Of a stretch of 64,000 bases of DNA, positions 10,178 to 21,626 are shown piece after piece (position 1 is the first letter of the stretch; each line of letters starts with the position of its first letter). The notes under the pieces were generated by a model. That model was not told the DNA's origin and did no database searches. It saw nothing but the letters and a program-made list of their open reading frames with translations. The DNA comes from Hydractinia symbiolongicarpus (lineage: Eukaryota; Cnidaria; Hydrozoa; Anthoathecata; Hydractiniidae). The DNA is taken from NCBI RefSeq assembly GCF_029227915.1, contig NC_079880.1:14650001-14714000 (forward strand), written 5' to 3'. A program made the translations under genes and the position numbers.

Positions 10178-12707
10178 ATGAATGCCAAGCAGAACTTCAA
10201 ATAACAGACAGTAGAATATATAAAACGTTTAATAATCAATTTACTTTACACACTACACACGATCCTGGCAGCAATGCTGTGAAAGTCAGGAAATTCAAGG
10301 TGTCTCGAGATTTGTGCACAGCTTTTAAAAAACGTCTCTGAATAATCAGCCAATCGTGGGTCAAAGAATGAGAAAATTTGCTATCGTGCGACGGTACTTA
10401 AAAAATGTCTTTTACAACCGAACCAACTGCGTGTATGACCCGCATAGTAATAGGTACAGAATACTGAAAAGATCAGGAAAGTTGTTAAAACTAAGCGGAC
10501 ATAGAATATTGCACGCCGCTCATTTTAGAAACTGTATGTTCCACAGTTAACAATCGATTATTTTCTGGAACAATGAAATTTACTGACCTGACACGCGACA
10601 GAATTTAAAGTAACAACATGTATAGGTTTGCAACTGATCGCATCACAGAGCATTTCAATACAGACAATAAAGTTAGATCTCCTTTTTTTATTTCTACATC
10701 TATGCTCTTAAGTGTTTCATACATTCCCCTCTCACTCTTGCAGCTTATAATCTTTAGATTCCCACAAACTTTATTAAGGCCTCAGCTGCAGTAATTCTTG
10801 ATCAACTTGGTGCGGCAGAAAATAAGAAATTTCTGTTTGTACCTGACTGTTTTTAAGAAATATGCTCGGTTTATTTTAAAGAAACGCATACAACGTTTTT
10901 TAATGGGGAATTGAATGACCTTAAAACAACAATAACCAAGGAGAGAATAATGACGTGAAAAAACCCCACCCAAATGTGGCAAAAGAAATCATAAAATGTT
11001 CTTGAGAAGATTTTCCAGCATAAAATGCAGTTGTATTATTCGATTAACACATAACACACATGGGACAGTGTTTTAAAAAGATTACCAATCCCTTGCTGAA
11101 TGTGATAAAAAGAAAAAAAGTAACACTAATAAAGAATAAAACTCAATGCCATTTCAATGTATCTAAAGAGAATCCTATATCACATTTTGTGTTTATAGTG
11201 ATTGAAAACATCTTCCAAGATGAATCATTAAACGCCGGTTTTACCCTGTTTCTAATCTGAAACATTACAGGTAATAATGTTGTATAAATTAAAATCAAAC
11301 GTTTTTTGTTAAGCCGCAAATATGCAGTAAATAAATTAGTTTTAAAATGGGAATCACAATAGCTCATAAAAAAGGCGCCAAACGCTGCTCTATATATGGT
11401 CATTACGACTTTTTACCTCGTTACAAAAATATATAATCGATATTAACGGCTTGTACAAAAAACACCTTACTTATTACTTTAAAAATCGCCGTCATGTGTA
11501 AAAAAAACCTTAAAAAAGGCCGGCGATTCAAAAGTAGCTACACATACAGAGCAGTGCACTCTCGAATCTTTGATAGTGCTCAATGACCGTTGAGTTATGT
11601 ATAAGTGGTATACTGTACATCCGTGCGATCGTTACTGTGTCTGCCATCTTACGTATTATGTCCACTTTGCATATTATGATTTATGTTGCGTTTGTTCTTG
11701 TCGCATGTTAGTTTACGAGAATATGGCGGAAAAAGTAACGAAGGTCTTTTTACTGCTATATATATTTATTCTACATTCACAATACGAATTAAGATACAGC
11801 AGTATACAGAGTACGCTGACATTGACAGTGGTAAATAATGAAGAAAAATAAGTAAATTAAGCTCTTCTGTCTTAAACCATTGTTAACACGGCATATAATT
11901 TCGAAACGTCTTGAACAAAATTTTTTGCTGTAGAAATCCGGGTTGTACAAAGAAACAATAAAATTAATGAAATTTAATTTTAAAAAAAACATTATTTATT
12001 ATTTTTATTATAAGCACACAAAGAAAAGAAAAAACAGTATCTACGGACCAGATAAAGTTGGCTCGCCCACCAGGATGGTTCGGTTAGGCAAGGTGAAAAA
12101 ACATCACACAACTGTGTTAAGATTTTACGAAACGACCTAAAGTAAATTTCAAATACATTATTTTTTAAGCTTAATATAACAATAAAATTTAAAATTTTTT
12201 CATTTGTCTGTTTTTTTTTCTCCGTATTTATTTATTTTCTCTACGCATTCATCATTATTTTAATAAACAACAAAAAATAAAAGTTTTAGCTGTAAATTAA
12301 AGTACTTTAATTATGCGCAAAAAAATCAGCCTGCTTAACCGGAATGGCATGCTGTGCGGAGATCCCGCTTTTATTAAAGATTTTCAATGTCTACCTTCAT
12401 GATGTAATCATGTGATGATTTCTTATAAATAAACATTATATGCACTATAAAATATTTATATCAAAGCTCCCTCGTTGTTTCTTTTAAAAACGGTACGGAA
12501 AAGAAAGAAACAATAGTTCCATGCAATGTTAATCCGAAGCAACACACCGTGTAAAGAACCTCCGTAAACTATTAAATTCCCACTGTTATAGTGGAAGTTG
12601 ATTTCGATAAATTTTGTGGTAGCTACAATCATGGACGAAATATATTAAAATAAATTTTTAATTTTAAAGTTCTCAAGTGAATCCATAGGCTATATCTGTG
12701 TTAATTT
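10178..12707. other. intergenic, one weak coding stretch
   Basis: ORFs at 10156-10341 and 10356-10550 (+) overlap the transposon leader or show no motif. A stretch at 12029-12140 (+) reads KNSIYGPDKVGSPTRMVRLG and on to a stop; it looks more like protein than its surroundings and may be a terminal exon, but no partner was found. The rest is A+T-rich. Confidence 0.3.
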
Positions 12708-12870
12708 AACGCTCTTTGAAGTTAGGATCTAAAAAGTTAAATTCGTAGTCTTTAAATGCACTGATTGATGCTGATGCATAACAATTTTTCTCGATGTTGG
12801 GATCCGTATAGAACAAGTCACTAACAAAGTTTAAACGCTGTCCACCTTGCCCACCTATGCAAAAAAAGTG
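12708..12870 (-). CDS. unassigned coding-looking segment downstream of the fibrinogen-like gene
   Basis: On the minus strand an open stretch with no Met reads FCIGGQGGQRLNFVSDLFYT and then KNCYASASISAFKDYEFNFL before a stop. Codon composition looks protein-coding. It lies 70 bases beyond the stop of the PAN/fibrinogen gene and is preceded by a repeat of that gene's end (AAACAAnAGCAGTTG occurs in both). It could be a further exon, an alternative end, or a separate gene fragment. No family is recognised. Confidence 0.3.
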
Positions 12871-12936
12871 GCAACTGCTTTTGTTTCAATATTTGGTCGA
12901 CGATAGTGATCGCAGAGCACATTAGGTAACGCAAAA

Positions 12937-13923
12937 TCAACTGCTCTTGTTTATTTTTTTAACCATCATTGCAGTTTTTGCGGGTATATTTGAGTAAAGC
13001 AAATTGTCATTCCCTTTATCCCATTTATGGGTTTGCATGCCATTCAAATAAACTTTATAGCACCCGGTATACCACCAACCACCAGAATAACGTTCAGCAC
13101 AATCATTATCCGACGGCGCATCGTAAGTTAAAAACTTTATATTTATATGGTCGGACAAAACACAGTTTCTTTGAGTGGAATTTACACACTCTCCAAATAG
13201 AAGTTTATACCGTTGGCCTTCATTTTCGATTTTAAAGTCGGGGTATAAATCATAAACCGTTTCATTAGAGGTGGTAACCATTTCAAAATATAACCAATAG
13301 TCACGGTCAACAGTCAGTTGGTTCAACGTTTCAAGGCCGAGCCATATTCTCCGTTTAGGTCACCAAATCCTTCTTTGTAATCAACCCAAGGCTTGTTAAA
13401 ATCAACGCTACAGTCAAATCTGTTTTGAAACTTGATCCAACCACCGCCCTGGGTTAACATATCACAAAGAACATGTGTCATTTTCAAATTGACTTTGATT
13501 TCGTATACACCACTCTCGTTGAATCCTGCTTGATACCAATCATCACAGCCTCGTTTCACCGAGTAGGCACAGCTGCACTCATTTTCACCACTCCCGTTGG
13601 CACAATATTGACAAAACGAACTTCATAGTAACTTGAATTCTCATGTGCTACAAGTGACATGTTGCCATGATTTGTAAGGTCGAACAGTTCGCATATTACC
13701 TTATCTTTATCTTGGATAGCGTTGAAAGAGACGCAGTAATTTTATAAAGACAACGATCCATGCACTGGCATGCATTTTCAACAACAACAGTATCAACAGC
13801 AGTAGCATTTCTCCCCAATTGTCCTCCAATTAATTCTACAATTATATCATCTTTTCCACGAAAGCAAGGCGTAGTTGTCACAAGAGATGTGGTTAGATAA
13901 CATAATAAAATTAAACCACGCAT
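12937..13923 (-). pseudogene. secreted PAN/apple plus fibrinogen-like domain protein, three frameshifts
   Basis: Single-exon, minus strand. It starts at 13923 with a signal peptide (MRGLILLCYLTTSLV), then a PAN-like region (CQCMDRCLY, CVSFNAI, DKVICELFDL), a Cys-rich linker (FCQYCANGSGENECSCAYS), and a full fibrinogen C-terminal domain: CDDWYQAGFNESGVYEI, GGGWIKFQNRFD, GFGDLNGEY, LETLNQLT, DNDCAERYSGGWWYTGCY, LNG. Secreted proteins of this type act as lectins or adhesion ligands. The frame changes three times: near 13744 in an A run, near 13622-13628, and near 13337-13341. Each fits loss of one base. Everything else, including all domain cysteines, is well kept. It is therefore either a very young pseudogene (and intronless, so possibly a retrocopy) or an intact gene with indel errors in the assembly. 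Confidence 0.75.
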
Positions 13924-14360
13924 TTTACGGCTACTTCTAAAAGTTAAATTGTAATTCTAATAATGTCAGTTATAAAAAAAGATTTAATTTTCGTTTCATC
14001 AACATATAAAAATTTCTCCTCAAAGAAGTCATAAATTCTTTTTTTAAAATAGGTTTGATTTCGAAATAATTCTAGCTTATTATTATTTTTTTTCTTGAAA
14101 TTGTTGAAAACTTTAAACATAAAGATAGGGCGTGAACTAAATTTTAAAACATAATATAACAGACAATGCTACTTTCCATTAACGTTTCCAATTTCGCGAG
14201 ATAAGCTACTGCAACAATTTTCTTGAAATCTGTTTTAAACAATAGAAAATAGAATGAAAAATTCATTTTACAACTAGGAGGTGCAAAATGAAATTGTCCG
14301 CAATTTTATTGATAAACAAACACATTTTGAAAAAAACCATATTTGTTTCGTCAATTACAC
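13924..14360. other. 5' flank, nothing recognised
   Basis: A+T-rich region upstream of the PAN/fibrinogen gene; no clear TATA box on the minus strand. Confidence 0.3.
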
Positions 14361-15290
14361 AAATTAAAATTCTAAGCAACCTTTAAGCATTTAAAGCTAT
14401 GTAAGACAATAGACCATTTGGAAGTTAAAATTCCAATATTTGTGAATCATGAGCTTTGTGATATTATTCTTAAGTACGATATTAACAACGAAGATTTATG
14501 GATTCAGAGTGACAATGTGCCGACTCAAAGAATGTTTTGGAGATGATCCTCAACGGTATACTGACATTTCATGTAGTGATGGTTTAGGATACAATCGACA
14601 AGATCAGAACATTATTGACTTTCTTGAAATTCAATAATTTGCTTTGCTTCTCAGTGGTAGCCCTAGTAACCGCTTTATTTTGTTAAAGTACTTGGAAAAA
14701 AGACAGCTCAACACCAACACCAACGCCAACACTTTTAACAACTCCTTGAATCACTTTAATTTGAATTTTAACGGAGGCTCTTTGTGTAGTGACTTTTAAG
14801 TAAATAGAAAATTTGAGCTTTAAATAGTCTATTTTCATATATATCTTTTACGCTTAAGAGTTGCTTAGAATTTTAAAATCCAAATGGTCTATTGTCATAT
14901 CTAGCTTTGGAGGCTTAAGAGTTGCTTAGAATTTGGACCTCCAAATAGTCTATTTTCATATATTCTTTTACGGTCAGGAGATGCTCAGAATCTCAACCTC
15001 CAAATGATCTATTTTCACGTATAGCTTTGAATGCTTAAAAGTTGCTTAGAATTTTAACTTCCAAATGGTCTATTGTCTTACATAGCTTTAAATGCTTAAA
15101 GGTTGCTTAGAATTTTAACTTCCAAATGGTCTATTGTCTTACATAGCTTTAAATGCTTAAAGGTTGCTTAGAATTTTAACCTCCAAATGGGCCATTGTCA
15201 TATATCGCTTTGAACTCTTAAAATTTGCTTGGAATTTTAAACTCCAAATGGTCTATTGTCTTACATAGCTTTGAAGGCTTGAAAGTTGCG
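14361..15290. repeat. 60-61-bp tandem repeat with an inverted copy
   Basis: Eight tandem units run from about 14810 to 15290, marked by CAAATGGTCTATTGTCTTAC-type cores at 14828, 14888, 14948, 15008, 15068, 15129, 15190 and 15250. A complete unit in reverse orientation lies at 14361-14433 (CAATAGACCATTTGGAAG). The roughly 370-bp middle holds a 62-codon ORF (14449-14637) with a hydrophobic start (MSFVILFLSTILTTKIYGF) and three cysteines, of uncertain reality. The layout resembles a foldback or MITE-type element with internal satellite expansion on one arm. Confidence 0.8.
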
Positions 15291-17523
15291 TTACTTCGTT
15301 ATCCTGCATTGATAAAATAATGCAATAAATGGAAGAAAATATTTCAACTTTCTCAAAATTGCATCATAGTTTAGATCGAGGTTTGTTTTCTCGTTCTTTA
15401 GCCATTTCCACTTTGAAAAGGAAATCGAATGACACTTTAATGAGGCCCATCATGATAAAGGCTCGATAGATAGCGTAGAAGGACTATAAAGAACAGTCTC
15501 CCGAAAAGTTATATCAGGCCGTCCTGCAGTAAGAAAAATGCTGCAAGAAAATTTGTACTGAGAATCATTTCTATGTATTTTCCAATTATTGACATGCTGG
15601 AAGAACCGAAGCATGTACCAAAAATTGCGATCGTGTTTTATGTGATCATGAAGAGTTATGGATGCGAGATGACAATAAATGCGCTTTTTGCGAAATCGAT
15701 TATGATGTATGCATTATTTTTATGGTTAATATAAAAAGAAGGAGAAGGGTCAAAAATCTATTAAATTACTATCTCGCTCGCGAGGATAGTATTGCTTTCC
15801 AACTCCTAGCTATCTAACTATGTCCGAAATGGGTGATTTCTAAGTCATCAACGAGCTGTTTTTACGCAAATTTAGAAAAACATACTACGGGGGATTCAAC
15901 CCCCCCCTCGACCTCTGAAAACCCACGACCTCTGGGTTGACGTTATGATACCTCAGCCAACGTGAGATTGAACGTTGAGTAAAAACGTTTAGTTTGAAAG
16001 CTTTTATATTAATCATTTGTACAACTGGTGCAACGGCAGTCGAATTATGCCGCTGAACGCATAATGATTTATTGATGTGAAATAAAGTTATTGGATTTTT
16101 TTTAACCGTTGCTTTTTTGTGCCAATCTTGTGAAACGTTGATGAAAATAATGTATACTCTGTATGTGCTTCCGACGAACTCTTAAAAGGAGACATAAGCA
16201 TAGAGCTCTAAAGCGGTTCAAGAAAATGTACATCTATATAATTATATGCTTTATGTTTCGACGAATATTTTCGACCTTACATAGATTAATTGGTGCCCTA
16301 ATGTTTTTAGATGATGACATCAGCTCTTCCGTTCGGAAACTCTTACTATTTAGTGAGGATGAGGTACCCTCATAAATAGATTTCTGCCATAGTTCCATTT
16401 AGATCGGCACTATATCTGTGCCATATAAGTGGCAAATTTAACACCAGTTTAGATATTATTTCAAATTCATTGTTTTTTTAAGAAAGCGTATATCCGCTGT
16501 GAAGATATTTTTCAGTCAGCTTTATGAACATAAGTATTTCACGCGGAAATTATTCTACGTCGTTTGGTACATTCTTTTACAAAATATATTCAACGCAGAA
16601 CCTTGGTAGGACATTCATGGAAGTTTTTGCTCCACAAACAGTAATATTCATTAAATTGATATGCAAAAAAGTAGTTTGATTTTTCAATATTATGTTATAT
16701 CTAACTGATTTCTTTGCTGCTTTTTTATTTTGTAACAAAAAAAATCTTGAAAAAAAAAGGCGTCATCTTCTTTATTATCACGCCAGTAAGTTGTTGTTGC
16801 AAATATGAATTTAATTTGACATATCGATGATAAGCTGTTTAACTTATCGTACAGTTGATCACACATTTTTTGTTTTGTTTTTAATTCGAATGAACATTGC
16901 TACACCACAAGCAATATAAAAAGGACAAAAAGGATGCGTTTTAATATAAACTGCATGTAATCCCAGATGTTGGGACTTGTGCAACTATGGGTAGTACTTC
17001 TCTCTGCTGCAGAAATTGTTTCCATTGCGTTTTACATCTCTGTTTGATTTTGCCAAGTTGCCTGTTAAACTAAAAATGGGAAGCTTATTAGAATAAAATT
17101 TAATGACCAGCAAACGTACAGCGTAATGCTTCAAATATCTGTCATACTCCACGCATAGATTTTACACTGTTTGATTGAAAATATTTTCATTTTCAAAAGG
17201 ACAATTGGTGTTCCAATTTCTCATTTTTCGTACTTTAAAGATTTAAATTAATTTATTTAATTCGAGTCTACTAAAATGTTTTTAAAGATTTTCAATATAA
17301 AACCGGGGTACATTCTAAATTTTGCTTGACTTCTTTTAAGGTTTTGGCGTACGTAAATTAAGCCCACAAAATATTCTTGCTGAGAAAATCAAACAATAAT
17401 TCAAATAAAAGTAGATTTTGTTTCTGGTGACAGTATCCCCAACATAACATTTGCTGGAATTGAATTGAAAAAGTTGAATTTATGGTAACTTGAATGTGTA
17501 TTACTTTTGGTATTGTAGAAAAT
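15291..17523. other. intergenic with two weak coding candidates
   Basis: At 15595-15800 (+) a Met-less frame reads ACTKNCDRVLCDHEELWMRD, then CAFCEID. It is Cys-rich and could be an exon of a secreted protein. At 16307-16375 (+), after GTTTTTAG, DDDISSSVRKLLLFSEDEVP ends in a stop and could be a terminal exon. Neither has a confirmed partner. The rest is A+T-rich with no structure seen. Confidence 0.25.
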
Positions 17524-17990
17524 GTATGTATTTGTGTAGTAACTTGTATTTAGTGGATACGCCTGTACTTAATGTATACACTCGTATTCAATGTAAACAA
17601 TTGTATTTGTAGGCAATGTTGGCGCTCGTTTATAATGCGAACAGTCGTATTTCGTAGATAATCGTATTCGTTGCAGTCACTCATATTTGTTGCAGCAACT
17701 CGTATTCGTTGCAGCAACTCGTATTCGTTGCAGACACTCGTATTAGTTGCAGACACTCGTATTCGTTGCAGACACTCGTATTCGTTGCAGCTACTAGTAT
17801 GTAATAACTCGTATTTTTTTAGTGACTCAATTGTATTTAATGTATACACTTGTATTCAATGCAGACAATTGTATTTAGTACAGACACTTTGCCGTATAGA
17901 GACACGTATGCCGTAACTTGTATTAAATGAATCAACTGCATTTATTTTATATACTTGTATTCAATGTAGACTCTCGTTTTTTATGCAGAC
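17524..17990. repeat. degenerate 19-bp minisatellite
   Basis: Unit CGTATTCGTTGCAGACACT; the best-kept copies are at 17640-17800, with decayed copies (CGTATTCAATGTAGAC and similar) on both sides. Because 19 is not a multiple of 3, the ORFs across it cycle through frames and are not genes. Confidence 0.85.
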
Positions 17991-18224
17991 ATTTCTTTGA
18001 TGATGGAATACATGTTTTTAAACAAAAAACTACATTATCAATATTCATATCGTCAACCATAATTATATAAAAAGCTAGTGCAGCGCTGATCATATCTTTT
18101 TAACAGAACAACAAGCTGTAATACTAATTCTTGTCTTAAGACAGATGGTTGTTGCTATATAGAGGCTATACCGCCTAAAAATTGTGCATTTTAGTTTGAA
18201 TCAAATGCCCCGTAAAGGAAGAGG
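17991..18224. other. spacer between two minisatellites
   Basis: Nothing recognised. Confidence 0.3.
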
Positions 18225-18440
18225 CGTTTATTAAAAAGGACATTTAATAAAAATAATAATTAACTGTTGATATAAAGATGGGGATAAAAATAAGCACCCA
18301 CGGTGATAAATAAGGGCCGATGATAATAGTAAGTACCGCGGTTGATAAATAAGGGCCAACGATATTAATACGTACCACAGTTGATTTAGGACTGGGGATA
18401 ATAATAAGTGCTGAGGTTGATATAAGGACATACATCGCCT
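18225..18440. repeat. imperfect tandem repeat of about 50-55 bp
   Basis: GGTTGATAAATAAGGGCC and GATAATAATAAGT...C(G)GTTGAT motifs recur about four times, strongly diverged. The ORFs in this tract are repeat artefacts. Confidence 0.65.
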
Positions 18441-18540
18441 ATACCCATGCTTCCCCTGATCGAACCTTTGGTAATTACCTACAATCTTGTGTACAGAAAA
18501 GTATAATTTAAAAAGAAGCGGCTAGTCACCGCAAAACCTT

Positions 18541-19692
18541 CACATTTTTATGCCCTAGTAAGAAATTGTTTTTAAATGCATTAACAGCATTTATTCCCAT
18601 CGTACGGCCATATTTAAGTGCTGAAATATTAGGGCTAATAAATGACATCCCTGAAACTTCCTGGTCTTTTTTAATTTTTCTGAAAACTTCATGGCCTTTT
18701 GAGGCAGAGATGACATGATTTCTAATATTATACCAAGCATAATTCTCACTTTGTCTTTCTGGGTTTTTTTTTCAATGTCAATAACTTTCTCGGGTGTTAT
18801 GTATGCCACTAGATTATATTCAAATTCAGTTTTTGTTTGTGTATGTCATGTATACTGTATACGCTTGATTCTCTCTCTTAGAAAGTCAATTTCTGGGTTT
18901 GGTACAGCAGTAATTAAAATACTATCAGAGATAATTTATTTCAATGCATCTGCTAGTTTAAAGAAAGTGATTTCTCGCCACAATGTTGAAGAGGATCTAA
19001 GTTTATTTTAGATGTCGATACTAAAGGGCGCTTCTCTTTCCTCTGTCTGAAAAGTTATCTCGGCAAAGATTCAGGTCATTAATTTTAGTAGAAGTTACTT
19101 GCTTTCTGTTAGCCGTGCTTGTATAAATTGTATTTGTAAGTCCAATTTTGACAGTAGCTTTAATGCGATATGCAGCAGCCGCAACATGATTACATGTCTG
19201 GCTCATTTCAGCCATGCATGTACAATGGCACGACATTATCTTACCACTTTTTTCCAATCGCTTTCTAATTTCTGCGTGTACTTTGAAAATGCAAAAATTA
19301 CTTCCTGTTAGATCATGATAGGCGAGAGTTTGAAGCCATGCAGATTTAAAATAGCCATATGCCTTTGAGTTTTTGTAGTCATTCAAATCTGAACTACCTA
19401 GTTCTGATGGATAAAACATAAGATAACTAAAGATGTTAGGATGCAACACTATGGGCCAAAACTTTATTCCTTTCTTGCTCATCCATCCAATCGTGAGGTA
19501 TTTTGAAGGATCTGGAAGTGTTCTATCATTTATTTTCGGCTTCTTCTGATACTCCTTTTTAAAATTACTTTTTACTTCTTGAGCAGTTTTTACAGGCTGA
19601 ACGAAGTTCTCAGCTGCTGAAAACACTCGAGCAATTAGTTCTTTCTTTCTTTTACTTATCCTTAAATTTCTTCCTCTCAAGAAATTCTTCAA
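18541..19692 (-). mobile_element. decayed transposon gene: SAP-like start, SWIM zinc finger, YqaJ-type nuclease
   Basis: The minus-strand ORF at 19021-19692 (223 codons) begins MKNFLRGRNLRISKRKKELI, a SAP-like helix pair, and carries a SWIM zinc finger CxCx(9)CxH, seen as CHCTCMAEMSQTCNH (about residues 154-168). After several stops, a second stretch at about 18541-18690 reads SFISPNISALKYGRTMGINA, resembling the start of the YqaJ (lambda-exonuclease-like) fold. In cnidarian and other invertebrate genomes SWIM plus YqaJ proteins are common, multicopy and transposon-derived. Stops, and a frame change at the N-terminus (an ATG at 19713 is out of frame), indicate a dead copy. A second YqaJ remnant lies at 36.2 kb. 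Confidence 0.6.
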
Positions 19693-19863
19693 TTCTCCAA
19701 CAGACGTTATCCATGTTTGTTTTAATGTTTTAAAATGTTAGTAAATAATTTGATATCTAAGGAGTCATAAGTCTACTGAATCTTAGCGGTACCACCATAT
19801 ACCGAGACTAAGTAATCGCATTATGTTAAATAGGTGTATCCACCTCCTGTGTTTTGATAAGCC

Positions 19864-20369
19864 CTAAAGAATTACTTTATCAGGCAATGATTTATTTATT
19901 TTTAGAATGATTGTTATATCTTTCAACAAACCAACTTTGCGAGCATCAAAAGTGATTTTCCCAGTTTTATGGGGAACACGAGGAAAGTCTAACAGGCTTG
20001 TACCATCATCAAATACCTAATAAAAACAAAGCGTTGATCAACTGAAAAATAGATTGGTGTTTTCTGTAAATTTCTTATAAAAGTGATGTACATACATAGT
20101 CAGCACGACTTAATTTATCTGCTGGGTCGCTTAAGACCTGCCCCACTATTGAATTATCACCCTGAAATAAAATATACAAACAAATTAATTAAAAACAACT
20201 TTTGCAACTTTTTTTTTCTTGAATATCTGAAATAATTCTCATGAATATATTCTACTTTTGGTAAATTTTTTTTTTTAATCAAGTAAATTAAAAATAACGT
20301 ATTAACAAGCTCTTGTAGCAATACATTCATTTTCCTGTATTCCTCCAAGATTGATTTTGAAAGTTTAGT
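19864..20369 (-). CDS. last three exons of an unknown minus-strand gene
   Basis: Three exons all join in phase 0 on the minus strand. Exon i (20307-20369) follows TTTTTAG and encodes a helical stretch KSILEEYRKMNVLLQEL. Exon ii (20096-20161) follows TTATTTCAG and encodes GDNSIVGQVLSDPADKLSRA; its donor is GTATGT. Exon iii (19864-20016) follows TTTATTAG and encodes VFDDGTSLLDFPRVPHKTGK, ending ...SLPDKVIL with TAG at 19864-19866. The introns are 145 and 79 bases. The protein is not recognised. A mini-exon at about 20405-20425 may precede it. The gene could also belong to the transposon remnant beside it, though the splice structure speaks for a host gene. Confidence 0.4.
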
Positions 20370-20436
20370 CTAAAAATGTGTAATAGGTCTTTTAATGCTC
20401 TAAACCTTGCATCCTTTCTTTAAGAGCTGAGATTAA

Positions 20437-20619
20437 GTGCAGCTAGTTGTGAAGTTGTTTGGGATTAAAGTTCTAATTCCAGAAGTATCTGTAATTATAT
20501 TTTTCTGGGCACGATGCAGTGAAGTAAACATCAGGTTTGTGTTGGAATCTGCTGTAACTATCATCATTCCATCCCAAATTATACAAGAAGCCCAGGGGCT
20601 TGAAGATTTCCGCCATTAG
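20437..20619. other. region open in several frames, orientation unresolved
   Basis: The plus strand has a 60-codon ORF, and two minus-strand frames are also open (for example FTSLHRAQKNIITDTSGIRT). It could be an upstream exon of the minus-strand gene or transposon sequence. Composition does not decide. Confidence 0.2.
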
Positions 20620-20712
20620 CCTAAAAGATTTTAAAATTTGAAGTTGATCTTGAAAACGGAGAATTATTGTGTAAAGAAATCATTGAGTATTCTCAATTAT
20701 TATTGTAAAGGG

Positions 20713-21626
20713 CACTTGTACAATATCACTGAAATATAACTTATAATATCAATATAATTTCTTAAAATATGTTTAAAATAGAGTTATATTTTCTTATAAT
20801 TTCTTATAATATAGCTATAATATGTATAATTTCAACACCTGACATGTGCGTCATAACCTCATAATTTGCTGCATGGCAATAATATTTGAATAAAAACAAA
20901 CGAGTTTGATTTTAATAATATTGTTGGTGATCTGGTTTCTAATGCCGTTTTTGTGTGACAATAGATCTATTATCTGCTAGCGTTGTTGTGGCAACGATGT
21001 TAGGAAATTAAATGAAATTATAACGATATGTTAACAAATTATAAATATATTGTAGAAAAATTATAACTGTATTATAGAATATATTTAATGATATTATACA
21101 ACTGTATTATAAGTAGATATACAATAGGTAAACATAGGTTATTGAGATTTATTAACCCGAGGTGATTTATATTCAACGACGCGCAGCGGAGTTGAATATA
21201 ATATCACCGAGGGTTAATAAATCCAATAACCTATGTTTACCTATTGTATATATGTTTTATTATATACCCAAAAGAGAGAAGCGATTCATTTTTGTTTCGA
21301 TTTCTTTGTTTTGATGTTTTTGTAAAAAGAATTTTCTCGACAAAAAAGTTCCCGCCATTTCACGTGTTTGGAAATCGACCAATCAGAAAACGGACCACTA
21401 AGAAACAACCAATCACAGTTAATTACGATAAAAATTAATGAGGCGGAAAGGATAAAATCAAAACATGCGTTTACGAATGTTTTGTCAAAACTATTGTTAC
21501 GTCACAAGCATTGAATAATACAGGTGGAATACGATTATTTATTCAATGGCTGTTTTTGCTTACGGGTATATAATAATAGATTATATTTAATGATATTATA
21601 CAAGTGTATAATATAATATACAAGTG
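20713..21626. mobile_element. MITE with CACTTGTA inverted ends and a nested palindromic element
   Basis: The left end, CACTTGTACAATATCACT, is matched by inverted copies at the right (TGATATTATACAAGTG ending at 21606, and ATATACAAGTG ending at 21626). The interior is extremely A+T-rich. The left 190 bases recur at 24841 and 26885. A separate unit beginning with the palindrome at 21119-21250 and ending near 21575 is bounded by TTATTATATACCC and GGGTATATAATAATA and seems nested inside. Confidence 0.65.
21119..21250. repeat. about 130-bp near-perfect palindrome
   Basis: ATACAATAGGTAAACATAGG and onward reads back on the other strand from 21250. The arms are about 59 bases with few mismatches (TTGAGATTT against AAATCCAA; GATTTATATTCAAC against GTTGAATATAATATC) and the centre is GACGCGCAGCGGAG. 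It would form a cruciform or hairpin. Probably the end or core of a foldback transposon. Confidence 0.9.

Noticed and set aside
10156-10550. Two plus-strand ORFs of 61 and 64 codons
   Set aside because: The first overlaps the leader of the minus-strand transposon ORF, and neither has motifs or splice context.
17550-17916. ORFs on both strands (99 and 81 codons) in the 17.6-kb repeat
   Set aside because: They follow the 19-bp repeat through three frames and are not conserved protein sequence.
18231-18435. Two overlapping minus-strand ORFs with repeated LIYQP/LLLS words
   Set aside because: Artefacts of the tandem repeat at 18225-18440.
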